A DNA stretch of 64,000 nucleotides, from positions 21,510,875 through 21,574,874 of the forward strand of contig OZ234495.1 in NCBI GenBank assembly GCA_965153455.1, read 5' to 3'. How positions within the stretch are numbered: the first letter of the stretch is position 1; every line of letters begins with the position of its first letter. A program made the translations under genes and the position numbers. The stretch comes from Sphagnum compactum. Lineage: Eukaryota > Bryophyta > Sphagnopsida > Sphagnales. Below are positions 23,681-35,063 of the stretch, in pieces. The notes beneath the pieces were generated by a model. That model was not told the origin of the DNA. It saw nothing but the letters and a program-made list of their open reading frames with translations, and did no database searches.

Positions 23681-23829
23681 ATGGGGAGCACATCGAACAC
23701 GTCAAGTTCTGCCCGGACTGTTTCTACAATGAGGTCGGAGGGGTGATTCTCGCCGGTCTCGGCATCAGCATTGTCGCTACTGGCAGGTTCTTCCAGAACG
23801 TCGTGTATGGCATAGGGGAAAGGTCGTGA
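23681..23829 (+). pseudogene. Family M copy 4, frameshifted
   Basis: A leader intron lies at 23339-23630 (GTAAGTG donor, TGTGCAG acceptor), then an exon with ATG at 23681. It opens MGSTSNTSSSARTVSTM and then hits TGA at 23744. One reading frame over, the sequence continues ILAGLGISIVATGRFFQ, the family's membrane segment, up to a stop at 23827. Compared with the intact copy at 26887-27057 there are extra bases before the membrane segment. A donor-like AA/GTAAGC follows at 23846, matching AG/GTAAGC at 32401 in the sister copy. So the ancestral exon probably continued past the present stop and was spliced on. Broken, unless a compensating change is missed. Confidence 0.6.
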
Positions 23830-24390
23830 ACAGCTGGGAATAGAAGTAAGCTAATTTCATGCCATACTTTGAGCCCCTTTCTCTGAGAATCCAACTTGTC
23901 AACTAGCCGTGTTTGGGAGATCACTTCTGTTGAGATAAACCAAAACTTGCCAGACATTCTTTGTGTGGGCTGGGGTATCTATGTCATGGGTTTCTGTGCC
24001 AATATCCTCTTAAGACTGTCAAGAGTTTAGAAAGAAAATTCTGTGATGTACCAATCAACCAGAATCATCACCAAAATAAACTTTTGAACTATGGATGCAC
24101 CTACAACTAGTACTACATAATAAAAACCACACTATTGGATCCTTCAATCAGGGAATCATGCATGTTCTCAATGAAGTAGTAAAGGGAGCACCGCAACAAC
24201 CTATATTAAGTGAGCAAAAAGACCGGCCCAACAAGGTGGAATATTCATTTGCAAATTGTGTCAGATACAGCCTAAAACAAGCTCATCACTTCATAATGTA
24301 TGGGTAATAGCCATAAGAAACTTGTCATGATAAAGCTCTGCATAGCAAAATTTATGCAGTGCACACTAGAAATGTGCTAAGTATTCCTAC

Positions 24391-24687
24391 CAGAAAGTAC
24401 CAGATGTGCAAAGGTACTAAACATGTAATCTAACATCATGCGGTAGGTTGCAGTGAAAACATCAGCCATGCCATTTTGGGGATCTGTTGGGTGGCCTATG
24501 CTAGGCAGAGCTTCAATTACAACCTGAACTTGCACCTAATTATTTGCTGGAGTTGGAACAGCAGCTACAACATTTGTAGTGGTTCCATCTGTATTGGGGC
24601 TGGAGCTTGCCAAACGTACCACTTCATTCCTCTGGACGTGAACAAGAGTATGCTCATCTGTGCCTGTAATTTCTGCACCTGGATTGG
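24391..24687 (-). pseudogene. Family F exon copy 5, stop and frameshift
   Basis: The N-terminal part is open (ITGTDEHTLVHVQRNEVV and onward), but a GAG-to-TAG change ends the frame after VPTPANN (24536). A 2-base insertion is seen near 24407. The acceptor and GTAGGA donor sides are preserved. Its sister at 32937-33230 is intact, so the damage is recent. Confidence 0.65.
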
Positions 24688-25544
24688 CTGCCAGCACCAT
24701 CCAAGTGCATGGGTTAAGTGAGAATTTGGTATTAAAGATCACATTACATATTGCAGGAACTAGTTTTCGAGAGGCATTTTGATTTCAAATGAAGCATGAT
24801 TCCTTAGCTGGTCAATATTTCCCACACTTACTTTCCTCCAATGGCTTTATAATGCCTTACAATAACATATGAAAACTATTGTTGCTTGTTGTAAGCACCT
24901 GCATCAAGTTCTCCAAGGTGTGTTTCCCTGTTATTTAGCTGAAGGGTAAAAACAGCACACTTGCTATAATTCTCCCAACAAAACTCGCTTGAGCTAGTTA
25001 GTTGAAGTGTAATACCATAAGAACTTAAATTTGAAGCACTTACTTGCACGGTTATAGTGTAAGAAAGTAAGTCAAGATGAAAACACTTGAAACTTTCATT
25101 TGAATCTGGAACTGATTTGAATATCTACTCCACTTTGACCCTGGGATCTATATGGAGTCATCCTGTGCCTTCAACCTTGTCAAGGGTGCATGGACCAGGG
25201 CCTATGTTGTCCATAACTAAATGTTCTCAAACTTCAACCATGATGGTATGAACATGTTTGGTGGCTTCCAATGGGACATCAAGAGAGGTAAACTCGTTTA
25301 GCAAACTCATGATGTCCATCCCCATTTTTTGGACTGGTAAATAGAGTTCCTTGAAAGATTTTTTTTTTTGGTGGCAAATGTTTGCTATTTTGTGAATTGT
25401 TTCAGAAAAAAGATTGGAAAAACATGTTCTTTCAGTGTAGAATCTTTTTTTCAGCAAAAATTTGTCACTTTTGTGAAATGTGACAAAATTGAAAAGAAGC
25501 ACTTTCTATCTTTCCATTCAGGGAAAGAAAAAGCCCCATACACA

Positions 25545-25700
25545 AACTGGGTTTGAAGCAGTTGTCTATGAAGCATCCACCAACGCCTGTACCAGACTTT
25601 GGAGGTCCACAGTAAGAAAAACTGACCCATAAACTGGGTTTGAAGTAATATCAAGTATCTGCCAACGGCTATACCAAACTTTGGAGGTCTGGACCAGTGT
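25545..25700. repeat. About 93-bp tandem repeat, first block of unit 3
   Basis: Two units with the core 'aaactgggtttgaagcagtt', '..atccaccaacgcctgtacc' and 'gactttggaggtcca'. The same unit returns in four copies at 26275-26625 and in sister unit 4 (33885-34050 and 34575-34935). Confidence 0.65.
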
Positions 25701-26274
25701 TGTCCGGTTCTAGATTCTCAAGAGGACCTCTGATCCCCATTCCAACTTTCTTTTTAAAGTCGAGGGAACCTCGATTTTTCAGTCCAGTGAATTAAATTTT
25801 TTTAATAGAACATTGGGTCTGGTTCTGGACCTGGTTCTTCACATATCTAAACATCCAGTTCCCAAATTTTCCAAAATACTCCTAAGCAAATCCAATTCCA
25901 AACGGTGTCCTAACTACTAGTAGCCCAAAAATTGATTTTTTTCTAATTAGTAGCACTGCACAACCAATTAAAAAGTGTACCTATACCATCTACATTCCTT
26001 AAGAATAAATTTACCCTGCACCCCCAAATTTGTTATTTTAAAGAAAAACTTGTATACCCCTAACCTTTTCACAAACTGACCAATGTCTAACCGTTCTGGA
26101 AAAAAAAGAAGGAAAAACAAAAATGCATAAGAACTGAAACCTGTGTCAAGCAGGTTTGGAGGTGAGGTCCGGTTTTGGTTTTTAGCAAAATTTAGGGCCG
26201 GCCGTCTGGGCCCGGAACCCGCCCTGAACCCTCGACCATACACCACAGGTCCGGACTCCGGACTCCACGTTGAG

Positions 26275-26625
26275 GAAAAACTTATATTCAAACTGGGTTT
26301 GAAGCAATTGTAGCTCAAGCATCCGCCAAGGACTGGACCAGACTTTGGAGGTCGGCAGTGAGAAAAGAGGTATACACAAACTGGTTTTGAAACAATTGTC
26401 TATCAAGTATCCACCAAGGACTGGACCAAACTCTGGAGGTCTGCAGTGAAGGAAACTAGGATGAAGCAATTGACTATCAAGCATCCGCCGAGGACTGGAC
26501 CAAACTTTGTAGATCCGAAGTGAGAAAAAACATATACACAAACCGGATTTGAAGCAATTGTCTATATTCGAGCCTCCGCCAAGCACGTCTCTACCAAACT
26601 TCGGAGGTCCGCAGTGAAATATTCA
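26275..26625. repeat. About 93-bp tandem repeat, second block of unit 3
   Basis: Four degenerate units, each with 'tttgaagcaattgtctat', 'catccgccaaggactggacc' and 'aactttggaggtc'. The minus-strand frame at 26182-26586 reads a repeated KVWSSP..ML..QLLQT motif, but the frame is not kept in every unit and no family is recognised. Array order and copy number agree between units 3 and 4. Confidence 0.7.
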
Positions 26626-26886
26626 CAAGCGTTGAGGCTTTACTCCCAAATAATACAGCTCCTTTCATAAAAGCCCATGCCGTATTTTGTTGCCTTCTAA
26701 GACTCACTCCATTTCATAAAAGCTCATAACAGCTCACATGTGTGTCACTCAGCACACCGCAACCAACATAGATAGATTACATGTTCGTTTAATTAATTTT
26801 TGAGTTATCTCACAGAAGTGATCTCCCAAATTAAGCAATTAGAGAATCTCAAACTTCACACATTGGGTTTGGAGAGCGGTGTGGAA

Positions 26887-27057
26887 TCAGCTTGCGTTTG
26901 TCCCCAAACCTGCTTGACATGTCTGGCCCCGGCTACACAAGAGGTGCCACAACAGTTTGCTAGTAGCAAAAATGCTGATGGCAGCACCGGTGAGAATCAG
27001 CCCCGTAGTCACTGTGGAAACATTGCCAGAGCCTGATGTGGTCGATGTGCTCCCCAT
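26887..27057 (-). CDS. Family M copy 5: 56-residue predicted membrane microprotein
   Basis: The minus strand encodes 56 residues from the ATG at 27057. A Ser/Thr/Gly-rich start (MGSTSTTSGSGNVSTV) is followed by one hydrophobic segment of about 20 residues (TTGLILTGAAISIFATSKLL), then a short polar tail with Arg and Cys. This predicts a single-pass small membrane protein. The start was chosen because all copies share MGSTS and have an upstream acceptor at the same distance. A CAG/GTTTGG donor-like site near the tail is shared with the copy at 57011, so the exon may be spliced before the stop. The leader-intron donor is GAAAGTG instead of GTAAGTG (27380), so normal splicing of this copy is doubtful. 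I do not recognise the family. Confidence 0.45.
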   Translation of the reverse strand: MGSTSTTSGSGNVSTVTTGLILTGAAISIFATSKLLWHLLCSRGQTCQAGLGTNAS

Positions 27058-27114
27058 CGATCTGAATCTGTTTTCGCAATCCAATTCAACAGCAGTTATA
27101 CAAGGCTCTGTGCA

Positions 27115-27540
27115 ACATGACAAGCGCACCAAATTACATCCCTTCGATTAGCCTGAGTCAGTTCTCTCTCTATGTCCCTCTCTCGTGAATAACGACTCCT
27201 TTGATCTTTCCCTCATTATCTTACGAATCACAACTCTGAAACATAGAGATAATACTCACAAAATTGACTCGATGCAATCAACTCATCAATCAAGAATCTT
27301 CACATTGATGCCCAATAAATTGCTAGAGTTACGTTCTCAGGGGATTGTTGCTAGTTCCAATGCTGTCGAGATTGCACTTTCAAAGGCTCGGTCATTCACC
27401 GAATCACAGAAAGAACGAAAATCTCTGGAATTGCTGCGACAAGCCCACGGCAAGCAAGCAAGAGAGAGGAAGAGTAGCTACTCGAAAATGACCGCACTGG
27501 TCTGTGAAAGATTTAAGCTGCGCAGGAGGATGGAGCTGTA
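27115..27540 (-). promoter_or_regulatory. Leader region of M copy 5 with broken donor
   Basis: Homologous to 35422-35800 and, less closely, to 57230-57660 and 3515-4064. The first two intron bases are GA instead of GT (27380-27381), the only such change among the leader copies. The plus-strand 118-codon frame here (27185-27541) is antisense to this region and not a credible protein. Confidence 0.5.
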
Positions 27541-27750
27541 GATGGCGGAATCCCAAAATTGCCAAACTTTATCACAAGCCAGAACCCGACCTTGCTGATC
27601 AAGGTGTAAGTACGCTAGGATAAAGACTACTGGTGGCTTGAGCTGAAAAGTGTGGATAGCCTATGGAAAAGGTTAGGTGGCTTGATGGCTTGATAGGCTC
27701 AGTCCATAGGCCTCCCCCCTACTGACTGAGCCTATGGACTGTGCATGATG

Positions 27751-27846
27751 GCAGACCCGACCTAACAAGTTGTTGGCACCCCCAAGTCAAGCTGGTTGGC
27801 CAGCAGGAGCTTCACTCCACTCCACTAGGTTTGAAACCCAGGATCT
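27751..27846 (-). mobile_element. SINE fragment, second copy
   Basis: Reverse orientation relative to 4220-4373. The minus strand shows CCTGGGTTTCAAACCTAGTG (B-box region), CTCCTGCTGGC, TTGACTTGGGGGTGCCAA and GTCGGGTCT in the same order. Ends and target duplication were not resolved. Confidence 0.65.
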
Positions 27847-27849
27847 ATT

Positions 27850-29180
27850 TTGAGGTCCCAGGGTCCCAAAATGGGCTATACCAGTAAGTCTAAGGTCCCT
27901 TTGGCTACTAAAATAAACTGCCGTGTCTGTCCTTAAAATCTCTTAATCAGGGATTGTGGAGGCTGATGAGTAGTAAGGGTGGCCAGAGATTTAGGAAAAC
28001 ATTGCAGTATTCTCTGTGTTCAAGGGCAATATAACTCCATGGAACCAAACCTAGGGTATCAATTGGTTAGGACTTTCAAAACTTACCCTGCCCTAGGTTT
28101 ATCTTTTGTAATTTTCTCACAAAAGGACCGGCCATCTTTATTGCCTTCGGTCAACCAGCACCCCAACTGATACCATGATAAAAACCCCAAAATCCATTTA
28201 AGTTGTTTCAAAATATTACAAATATCGCATGCTAAGACTAAATTGAGGTCTCTGAGTCCAATCTAACATTTTTTGATCTTAATGTGGTCACTGAAAGCCC
28301 TCACTCAGAAAGGTAAAGGTACCAGTGTCGGTGCTCCTACACCCGGGCCGATCTGTATTGGTCAGACATTTAGAGCCGAATCAAGATTTTGTCATTTTCT
28401 GGAAAAGTAACACAAAAAGAGGAATACCAAAACGGCCAAGCTCTATCAGAACCCTACTTGGCGAATGTAAGGACCCTACAATAAAGATTAGGTGGATTGT
28501 GTTGAACGGAATAGGTAGCCTAATGAAATGGTTAGGTGGCTTGATCCCCTTCCCCCAACCCTACACCTCATGGTATACCTATGTTTAAGTTCATCATAAT
28601 GTTCTCCTTGTGCTTTACAATCGGTAAAGCCCACTGGTGAGGGACATTTCCAAAACTAGGGGCAGAACTGGTCCTAGGCTCCTTATTTTGGGAAGGGCCC
28701 CACCCAGGAGCTTTACCCTACACATATAGCATTTGAAGAAGTTTCAATGTGTATTTAGAAGGCACATTATTTTCATGAATATCCCTACCAAAATATAGGA
28801 GTGATCATACACTCACTCAGTGTTTATTTTGTGGCGGCAACTTGGTGATTTTTTTTTCAGAAAATGAAATTACTTATTTATTTATGTTTTAGGGATTTTT
28901 TCGTCATTTTCCAAAATTTTTTTTTTTTTTTTCCACATCTAGACCTAAGCACTTCCTAGGTCGCACCTGTAGCAGCACTTTTGTAAAAATGTTACAGCCC
29001 ACCTAGGACAGGTGCCATTTAATGCTAATTCACACTGGGATCTTCCCAATAGACCTATGTTTATGTTCATCAGGCTTGATGCTTTGTGACGGGTCAAGCC
29101 CACGGGTGGGTACTTTCCCAAAACCGGGGGACCGAAGCTGTGATGTCCAGGCAGCGATTCTTCTACTGGCCGAATTTTTG
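27850..29180. other. Spacer with shared low-copy fragments
   Basis: Pieces around 28430-28740 and 29040-29120 share phrases ('gggctttaccctacac', 'cctatgttta', 'ggttaggtggcttgat') with 27640, 35880, 38450 and 23160. They belong to one or more older dispersed elements. No coding sequence is supported. Confidence 0.4.
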
Positions 29181-29184
29181 CCTG

Positions 29185-29425
29185 AAAAAAAATGGATTTA
29201 ACCTATGCAAAGGATTTCTCATGGAAAAAATGGCCCAAACTTGCCAAATTTCAAGGAATTTTTTTTCACATTGCCAGATTTTTATGATAAGTTCCAGTGG
29301 GTAGCCAAGAATTTAGAAGGATTCTGTTTTTCCCCTACTTTCATATCTAGTATGTGGCGAATTTTGGCAAAATTATTTTCTGGGTGATTGCCACTTTGGC
29401 TACATCACAAAATCCTTAAAAGAAA
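29185..29425 (+). repeat. Dispersed repeat family R, copy 3
   Basis: Contains 'tttttatgataagttc', 'gtagccaagaatttagaagg' and 'ggctacatcacaaaatcc'. It matches the reverse complement of 41240-41510 over about 240 bases, the best preserved pair of this family. Confidence 0.6.
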
Positions 29426-29499
29426 CCCTGTGTCAGGGTCGTCGCCGCTTGGCCCCTTCTTTTCGGAACAACTCCACGCTGGGGCTTTACACTACAGAT

Positions 29500-29760
29500 C
29501 CAAAATTCAAATCATTGTCAACATTAAACTCATAACTGTATAATAACAGTAATAACTCACAGGTAAGAGAGGGCAATATCAACTTTAGTTCATGGAAAAG
29601 TGGAACTCACTAACTTTCGCAGTAGTAAGTTAAACTTACTACTACAAACCTATTGGTATCCTGTACTAGCCTCTAGGGGGTCTAAGAAGTAACTTCACAA
29701 TCCTAATTGGTTGCGGGGACTGTGTTCTGATTGCCTTGTTTGACGAGTCATAGTTTGTAG
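29500..29760 (+). repeat. Dispersed repeat family S, 5' part, copy 1
   Basis: Aligns with 38735-38980: both read through 'ataactgtataa', 'cacaggtaaga', 'ggcaata', 'ggaactcact' and 'attgccttgtttga'. In the second copy the next segment follows directly at 39005. Here the homologous segment is at 30985, so about 1.2 kb has been inserted in between. The minus-strand frame at 29695-30057 (120 codons) overlaps and is unrecognised. Confidence 0.55.
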
Positions 29761-30837
29761 GGTTTTATCTAGGTACATTTTTTTATTAGGCTTTGTTCCA
29801 ATTTTACATATAACAATAGTGTAGGTCCATATTAGGCTTCTTCCTATGTAGAGGCAGTTAGTCATTTCCAGAGTCCACGTTGCAGTTTTGGTTCCACTGT
29901 CAAGGGCTAGAGGGGAACAAAAGGGAACACGGGTTACTCTCCGGAACATGACCTGGTGAACTGTTACCAAGTTACCACCTGATGGAACAAAGTATCTTCG
30001 TACTGGGCTCCAGCCTCCCTGCATTTCTGGGTGGAACAGGCCGATGCGTTCCGTCATAGAATGACAATTATTTCATAGAATGGTATATTTATATTTGTGC
30101 CCTTTGGGTGCTGACGAAGTCCGGTCAGGAAAAAATAAAGGTTTAAACTACAGAGATAGTGCCACATAATTCTGACAATGCTTTGTCTATTTCCGTCATG
30201 GCAAGTCGGGAGTCAAGGCTTCTTTTTAAATAAAGCTTATTTTTGCTCCTGTAACAAGCAATGTGAAAGGCTAAAAAAAGGGCCAAAAAAATTATGCCCA
30301 TCAAAAGTAATGCAGTGAGAAAAAACTGCCGGTCACATGGAAAACAAAATAGGAAATAGCCTCTCAAAAAAAAAAAAGTATTACATGTGTCATTAGATGA
30401 GAGGTTAAAATGAATCAGCACCTTCATTAATAGGTTGGTACCTCAACTTTCTCTAATGAAGTGTCTTAAATTAAAACCTCCATCAACTTAGGAAATGTTA
30501 GAATTGAACTTTGATTTAATCCAATGATTGAATATTTATAACATTTGGAAGCAACCCACGAAAAGTAAGGGTTTATCAAACTTAGTTTCTTATTGTGACA
30601 TCATTGTAGGTTTCTACTAAGCTACTAGTAAGTTATGAATTAAGAAAAACAACTCTTCTTAATCCTTTGGAACCCTAACTGCACCCATGCACTTTGTGGG
30701 ATGACCAGCGCTCCCCATGCTAGAATGTCAATGATGTCAAACAACATGTCGGAGGTTAAACATATTAAACAGGGCCACCGTATCTCTTGCATTTGTTATG
30801 CTTGGGTTTGAAACTTATTCACTTAAATTCTGTTTTT
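29761..30837. other. Insert between the two parts of repeat S copy 1
   Basis: No gene recognised. A short A-rich run at 30366-30378 and a minus-strand 94-codon frame (30143-30427) without family similarity are the only marks. Confidence 0.35.
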
Positions 30838-30985
30838 TTTTTAACTTGCTCAATGACCTTGGCCTTCTTCTCAGACTAGAGTGGTTGTTTTTACTTGCTC
30901 AATGGCCTTGGCCTTCTTCTCGGACTAGAGTGGTGTTTTTTTACTTGCTCAATGGCCTTGGCCTTCTTCTCAGACTAGAGTGAAC
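30838..30985 (+). repeat. 50-bp tandem repeat, three copies
   Basis: Units start at 30844, 30893 and 30943 (periods 49 and 50): 'acttgctcaatggccttggc' followed by 'cttcttctc.gactagagtg' and a T run. High similarity between units indicates recent expansion. Confidence 0.8.
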
Positions 30986-31720
30986 CAGTAGCCACCAATG
31001 CACCAGTTGGCCGTTTTGTCCATTGGATGGACTGTGTTTTTTCATTTTGCGCTAGACGGGGTTCATCATAGTTCATTTTTTTCCGTTGCTGATCACTGTA
31101 CATTTTTTTTGGGTTTGTTATTTATTGTTTTTTCACTGGACTTGACCTCACACATATTTATCCTATTCACTTTCCTACCTTCATAAATACTATACCAACC
31201 TTCATATTTTACTAATTATCTCTTATTGATATAGCTACCCTAATAACTAGTTATCTTACTAATTTAGTTATTATATTAACTACTTACCTTACTAACCTAG
31301 TTAACTTGTTAATTACATACTCTATTGATTTAATTTTTTTATTGATTTATTCATTGTACTAACCACCTACCCTACTAACCTAGCTACCTTGTTAATTATA
31401 TATTCTATTGATTTAATCATTGTATTAACTACTTATGCTACTAACCTAGCTATCTTATTACTTACCCTATATACATAGTCATTCTATTACCTACCCTATA
31501 TACATAGCCATTTTATTATCTATCCTATATACGCAGCCATTCTATTGACATAAGTACTTCACAAACCTAGTCACCTTGATAAGATAGCTTGTTTCCTATG
31601 TATTAATTAATTTATCTCGTTGCCTTGTTACTGTAATTTTCTTCTTACTTACTAAATTGCTTACTTACATGCCTAGCTAACTTGATAACCTATCTATCTA
31701 AGGGGCGAGCTATAGGGGAA
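30986..31720 (+). repeat. Dispersed repeat family S, 3' part with CTACC/TAACC tract
   Basis: The first 150 bases resemble 39005-39180 (gaaccagt, caccagttgg). They are followed by more than 500 bases of degenerate tetramer/pentamer repeats such as CTTACTAACCTAGTTA and CTACCCTA. Copy 2 shows the same order with a shorter tract at 39190-39320. Confidence 0.6.
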
Positions 31721-32243
31721 TCAGGCCAGCACTACACTCCACCTCGCAGGGCCCTTCCTTGTGCTTTACCCTACACATTCTTCTCTGTGTAGGTGCCTGT
31801 TGAACGAGATCTCAAGCGCGCTCTCGCGCTCTCAGGCCTCCTCTTCGCTGCTTTCTTGTTCCTTCTGTCTGCGACCGCTGAATGAACATACAGAGCCTAT
31901 GTAAGTGGTATCTAACGCAATAGCAGATTTCTAGCTAGTCTAGCTAGTGACTGTTTCATATCTGGAGAGAGAGCGATCTGATGGAAACGTATAGAACCCT
32001 CCAACAATCAGCTAGCTCGGTTTGAATTTTGAGATTCTCGGATTTCTGACATGGTTGTGTCTAGTCGATTTCAGAGTTCTTAAATCCCATATTGTTTCGT
32101 CTGTAAAACAGTGAGAAAAAGATGACAACATTAGTGTGTGATTGAGAGCTTGTAGACGGAGAAGCTAATTTCTTGCTTTTGTGATGTGCGCAGCCTTGTG
32201 AACTGCCTGCCCAATTGAATTGCGAAAGAGGATCTTCTGATAG

Positions 32244-32400
32244 ATAGGGAGCACATCGAACACGTCAAGTTCTACCCGGCCTGTTTCTACATTCAGGTAA
32301 TAGGGGTGATTCTCGCCGGTCTCGGCAGCAGCATTTTCGCCACCGGCAGGTTCTTCCAGTACGCGGCATAAGGAAAGGTCGCGAACAGCTGGGAATAGAG
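32244..32400 (+). pseudogene. Family M copy 6, start codon lost
   Basis: A leader intron at 31901-32193 with GTAAGTG donor and GCGCAG acceptor is followed by the M exon, but the start codon is ATA (32244-32246). The membrane segment is still readable in part (VILAGLGSSIFATGRFFQ). The exon ends at a consensus AGAG/GTAAGC donor at 32401, the strongest evidence that plus-strand M exons were originally spliced to a downstream exon. Confidence 0.6.
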
Positions 32401-32936
32401 GTAAGCTAATTTCATGCCATACTTTCAACTCCTTTCTCTGAGAATGCAACTTGTCAACTAGCCGTGTTTAGGAGATCACTTCTGTTGAGATAAATCAAAA
32501 CTTGCTGGATATTCTTTGTGTGGGCTGGGGTATCTGTGTTATGGGTTTCTGTGCCAATTTCCTGTTATCACTGTCTCGAGTAAAAAACCTGTGATGTACC
32601 AATCAACCAGAATCATCACCAAAATAAACTTTTTAACTACGGATGCACCCACAACTAGTACCACATATTGAAAACCACATTATAGGATCCTTCAATCAGG
32701 GAATCATGCATGTTCTCAATGAACTAGTAAAGGGAGCACTGCAACAACCTACATTAAGTTAGCGAAAACACCGGTCCAACAAGGTGGAATGTTCATTTGC
32801 AAATTGTGTCAGATACAGCCTAAAACAAGCATTACTTCATAATGTATAGGTAATAGCCATAAGAAACTTGTCATGATAAAACTCTGCATAGCAAAATTTA
32901 TGCAGTTCACACTAGAAATGTGCTAAGTATTCCTAC

Positions 32937-33230
32937 CAGAAAGTACCAGATGCAAAGGTACTAAACATGTAATCTAACATCATACGGTAGGTTGCAGTGA
33001 AAACATCAGCCATGGCATTTTGGGCATCTGTTGGATGGCCTATGGTAGGCGGAGCTTCAATTACAATCTGAACTTGCACCTCATTGTTTGCTGGAGTTGG
33101 AACAGCAGCTACCACATTTGTAGTGGTACCATCTGTATTGGGGCTGGAGCTTGCCAAAAGTACCACTTCATTCCTCTGGATTTGAACAAGTGTATGCTCG
33201 TCTGTGCCTGTAATTTCTGCACCCGGATGG
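32937..33230 (-). CDS. Family F exon copy 6, intact frame
   Basis: Open through the full exon with GCTGGCAG... wait-free acceptor context (CTGGCAG) above 33230 and a CTG/GTAGGA donor at 32935-32936. The frame extends upstream as SLNPCTWMVLAV, a conserved run that includes the probable branch point (CTTAAC). Decoded parts in order: ITGTDEHTLVQIQRNEVV, SSPNTDGTTTNVVAAVPTP, EVQVQIVIEAPP, DAQNAMADVFTATYRMML and FASGTFW. Compared with copy 3 it has one fewer residue before VVIEAPP-GHPTD. M copy 7 with an intact leader donor lies 1.8 kb upstream on the same strand, so a transcript joining M and F exons is possible here. Function unknown. Confidence 0.45.
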
Positions 33231-34574
33231 ACTGCCAGCACCATCCAAGTGCATGGGTTAAGTGAGAATTTGATATTCGACATCACATTACATATTGCAG
33301 GAACTAGTTTTTGAGAGGCATTTTGATTTCAAATGAAGCATGAATCCTTAGCTGGTCAATATTTCCCACACTTACTTTTCTCCAATGGCTTTATAATGCC
33401 TTACAATAACATATGAAAACTATTGTTGCTTGTTGTAAGCACCTGCATCATGTTCTCCAATGTGTTTTTCCCTGTTATTTAGCTGAGGGGTAAAAACAGC
33501 ACACTTGCTATAATTCTCCCAACAAAACTCGCTTGAGCTAGTTAGTTGAAGTGTAATACCAGAAGAACTTCAAATTTGGAGCACGCTCTTGCAGGGTTAT
33601 AATGTAAGAAAGAAAGTCAAGATGAAAACACTTGAAACTTTCATTTGAATCTGGAACTGATTTGAATATCCTCTCCACTTTGACCCTTGGATCCATATTG
33701 AGTCATCCTGTGCCTTCGACCTTGTCAAGGGTGCATCAACAAGGCTGAAGGCAGAACGTGTCCATAACTAAATGTTCTCAAACTTCAACCATGATGGTAA
33801 GAAAATGTTTGGCTTCCACTGAGAAACGTCACAAAAATTGAAAAGAAGCTTTCCATCTTTCCTGTCAGGGAAAGAAAAAGCCCAATACACAACGGGGTTT
33901 GAAGCAGTTGTTTATGAATCATCTGCCAACGCCTGTACCAGACTTTGGAGGTCCACAGTGAGAAAAAACTGACCCATAAACTGGGTTTGAAGTAATATCA
34001 AGTATCTGCCAACGACTATAGCAAACTTTGGAGGTCTGGACCAGTGTTATCTGGTTCTAGCTTCTCAAGAGGACCTCTGGTCCCCACTCCAACTTTCTTT
34101 TATAATTTAGAGAACCTCTAATTTCAGTCCAATGAATTTTAAAATTTTAATAGAACATTGGGTCCGGTTCTAGACCTGGTTCTTCACATGTCTAGACTTC
34201 CGGTTCCCAAATTTTCCAAAAAACTCCTAAGCGAATCCAATTCCAAACGGGATCCAGCTTTACCTAAGTACTAGTAGCCCAAAAATTGATTTGTTTTCTA
34301 ATTACTAGCACTCCACAACCAATAAAAAGTGCACCTGTACCATCTACATTCCTTAAAAATAAATTTACCCGGAACCCCCAAATTTGTAATTTAAAGAAAA
34401 ACTTGTATACCTGAAACCTTTTCACAAACTAACCAGAGGTCTAACCGTTCAGCAGAAAAAGGAAGGAAAAACAAAAATGCATAAGATCTGAAAACTGTCT
34501 AAACAGGTTTAGAGGCCAAGCCCGGAACCAGCCCTCAACCCTGAACCATACAACACAGCCCAGTCTGGACTCCG

Positions 34575-34935
34575 CATTGAGAAAACAACTTATACACTGG
34601 GTTTAAAGCAATTGTCGCTCAAGCATCCGCCAAGCACTGGACCAAACTTTGGAGGTCCACAGTGAGAAACGACGTATACACAAACTGGTTTTGAAGCAAT
34701 TGTCTATCAAGCATCCACCAAGGACTGTCCAGACCAAACTCTGCAGGTCTGCAGTGAGAAAAACCTTATAGAAAAACTAGGTTGGAAGCAATTGTCTGTC
34801 AAGCATCTGCCGAGGACTGGACCAAATTTTGTAGGTCCGCAGTGAGAAAAAACATATACACAAACCGGGTTTGAAGCAGTTGTCTATATTCGAGCATCCG
34901 CCAAGCACTCTACCAAACTTTGGAGGTCCGCACTG
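34575..34935. repeat. About 93-bp tandem repeat, second block of unit 4
   Basis: Four units aligned one to one with those at 26275-26625. A two-unit block at 33885-34050 matches 25545-25700. Confidence 0.65.
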
Positions 34936-35063
34936 AAAAATTCACAAGCGTTGAGACTTTAACCCCAAACAATACAGCTCCTTTCATAAAAGCCCATGCC
35001 CTATTTTGTTGCCTTCCAGGACTCATTCCATTTCATAAAAGCTCATAACAGCTCACATGTGTG

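Larger units (their letters stand above)
23145..27540. repeat. M-F-M unit 3 (segmental duplicate of 31740-35830)
   Basis: The unit begins near 'cgcagggcccttattcc' and runs through M copy 4 (+), F copy 5 (-), about 93-bp repeats, M copy 5 (-) and its leader. The same order with the same spacers, including the repeats at 25545-25700 and 26275-26625, is found at 31740-35830, about 8.5 kb further. The ends of each unit are inverted M copies. Shared non-coding spacers show that the whole block, not single genes, was copied. Confidence 0.75.

Noticed and set aside
27185-27541. 118-codon plus-strand frame with basic tail
   Set aside because: Antisense to the conserved leader of M copy 5; the corresponding frame in unit 4 is shifted and shorter.
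29695-30057. 120-codon minus-strand frame
   Set aside because: It overlaps repeat S, is not open in the second copy at 38.9 kb, and has no recognisable domain.
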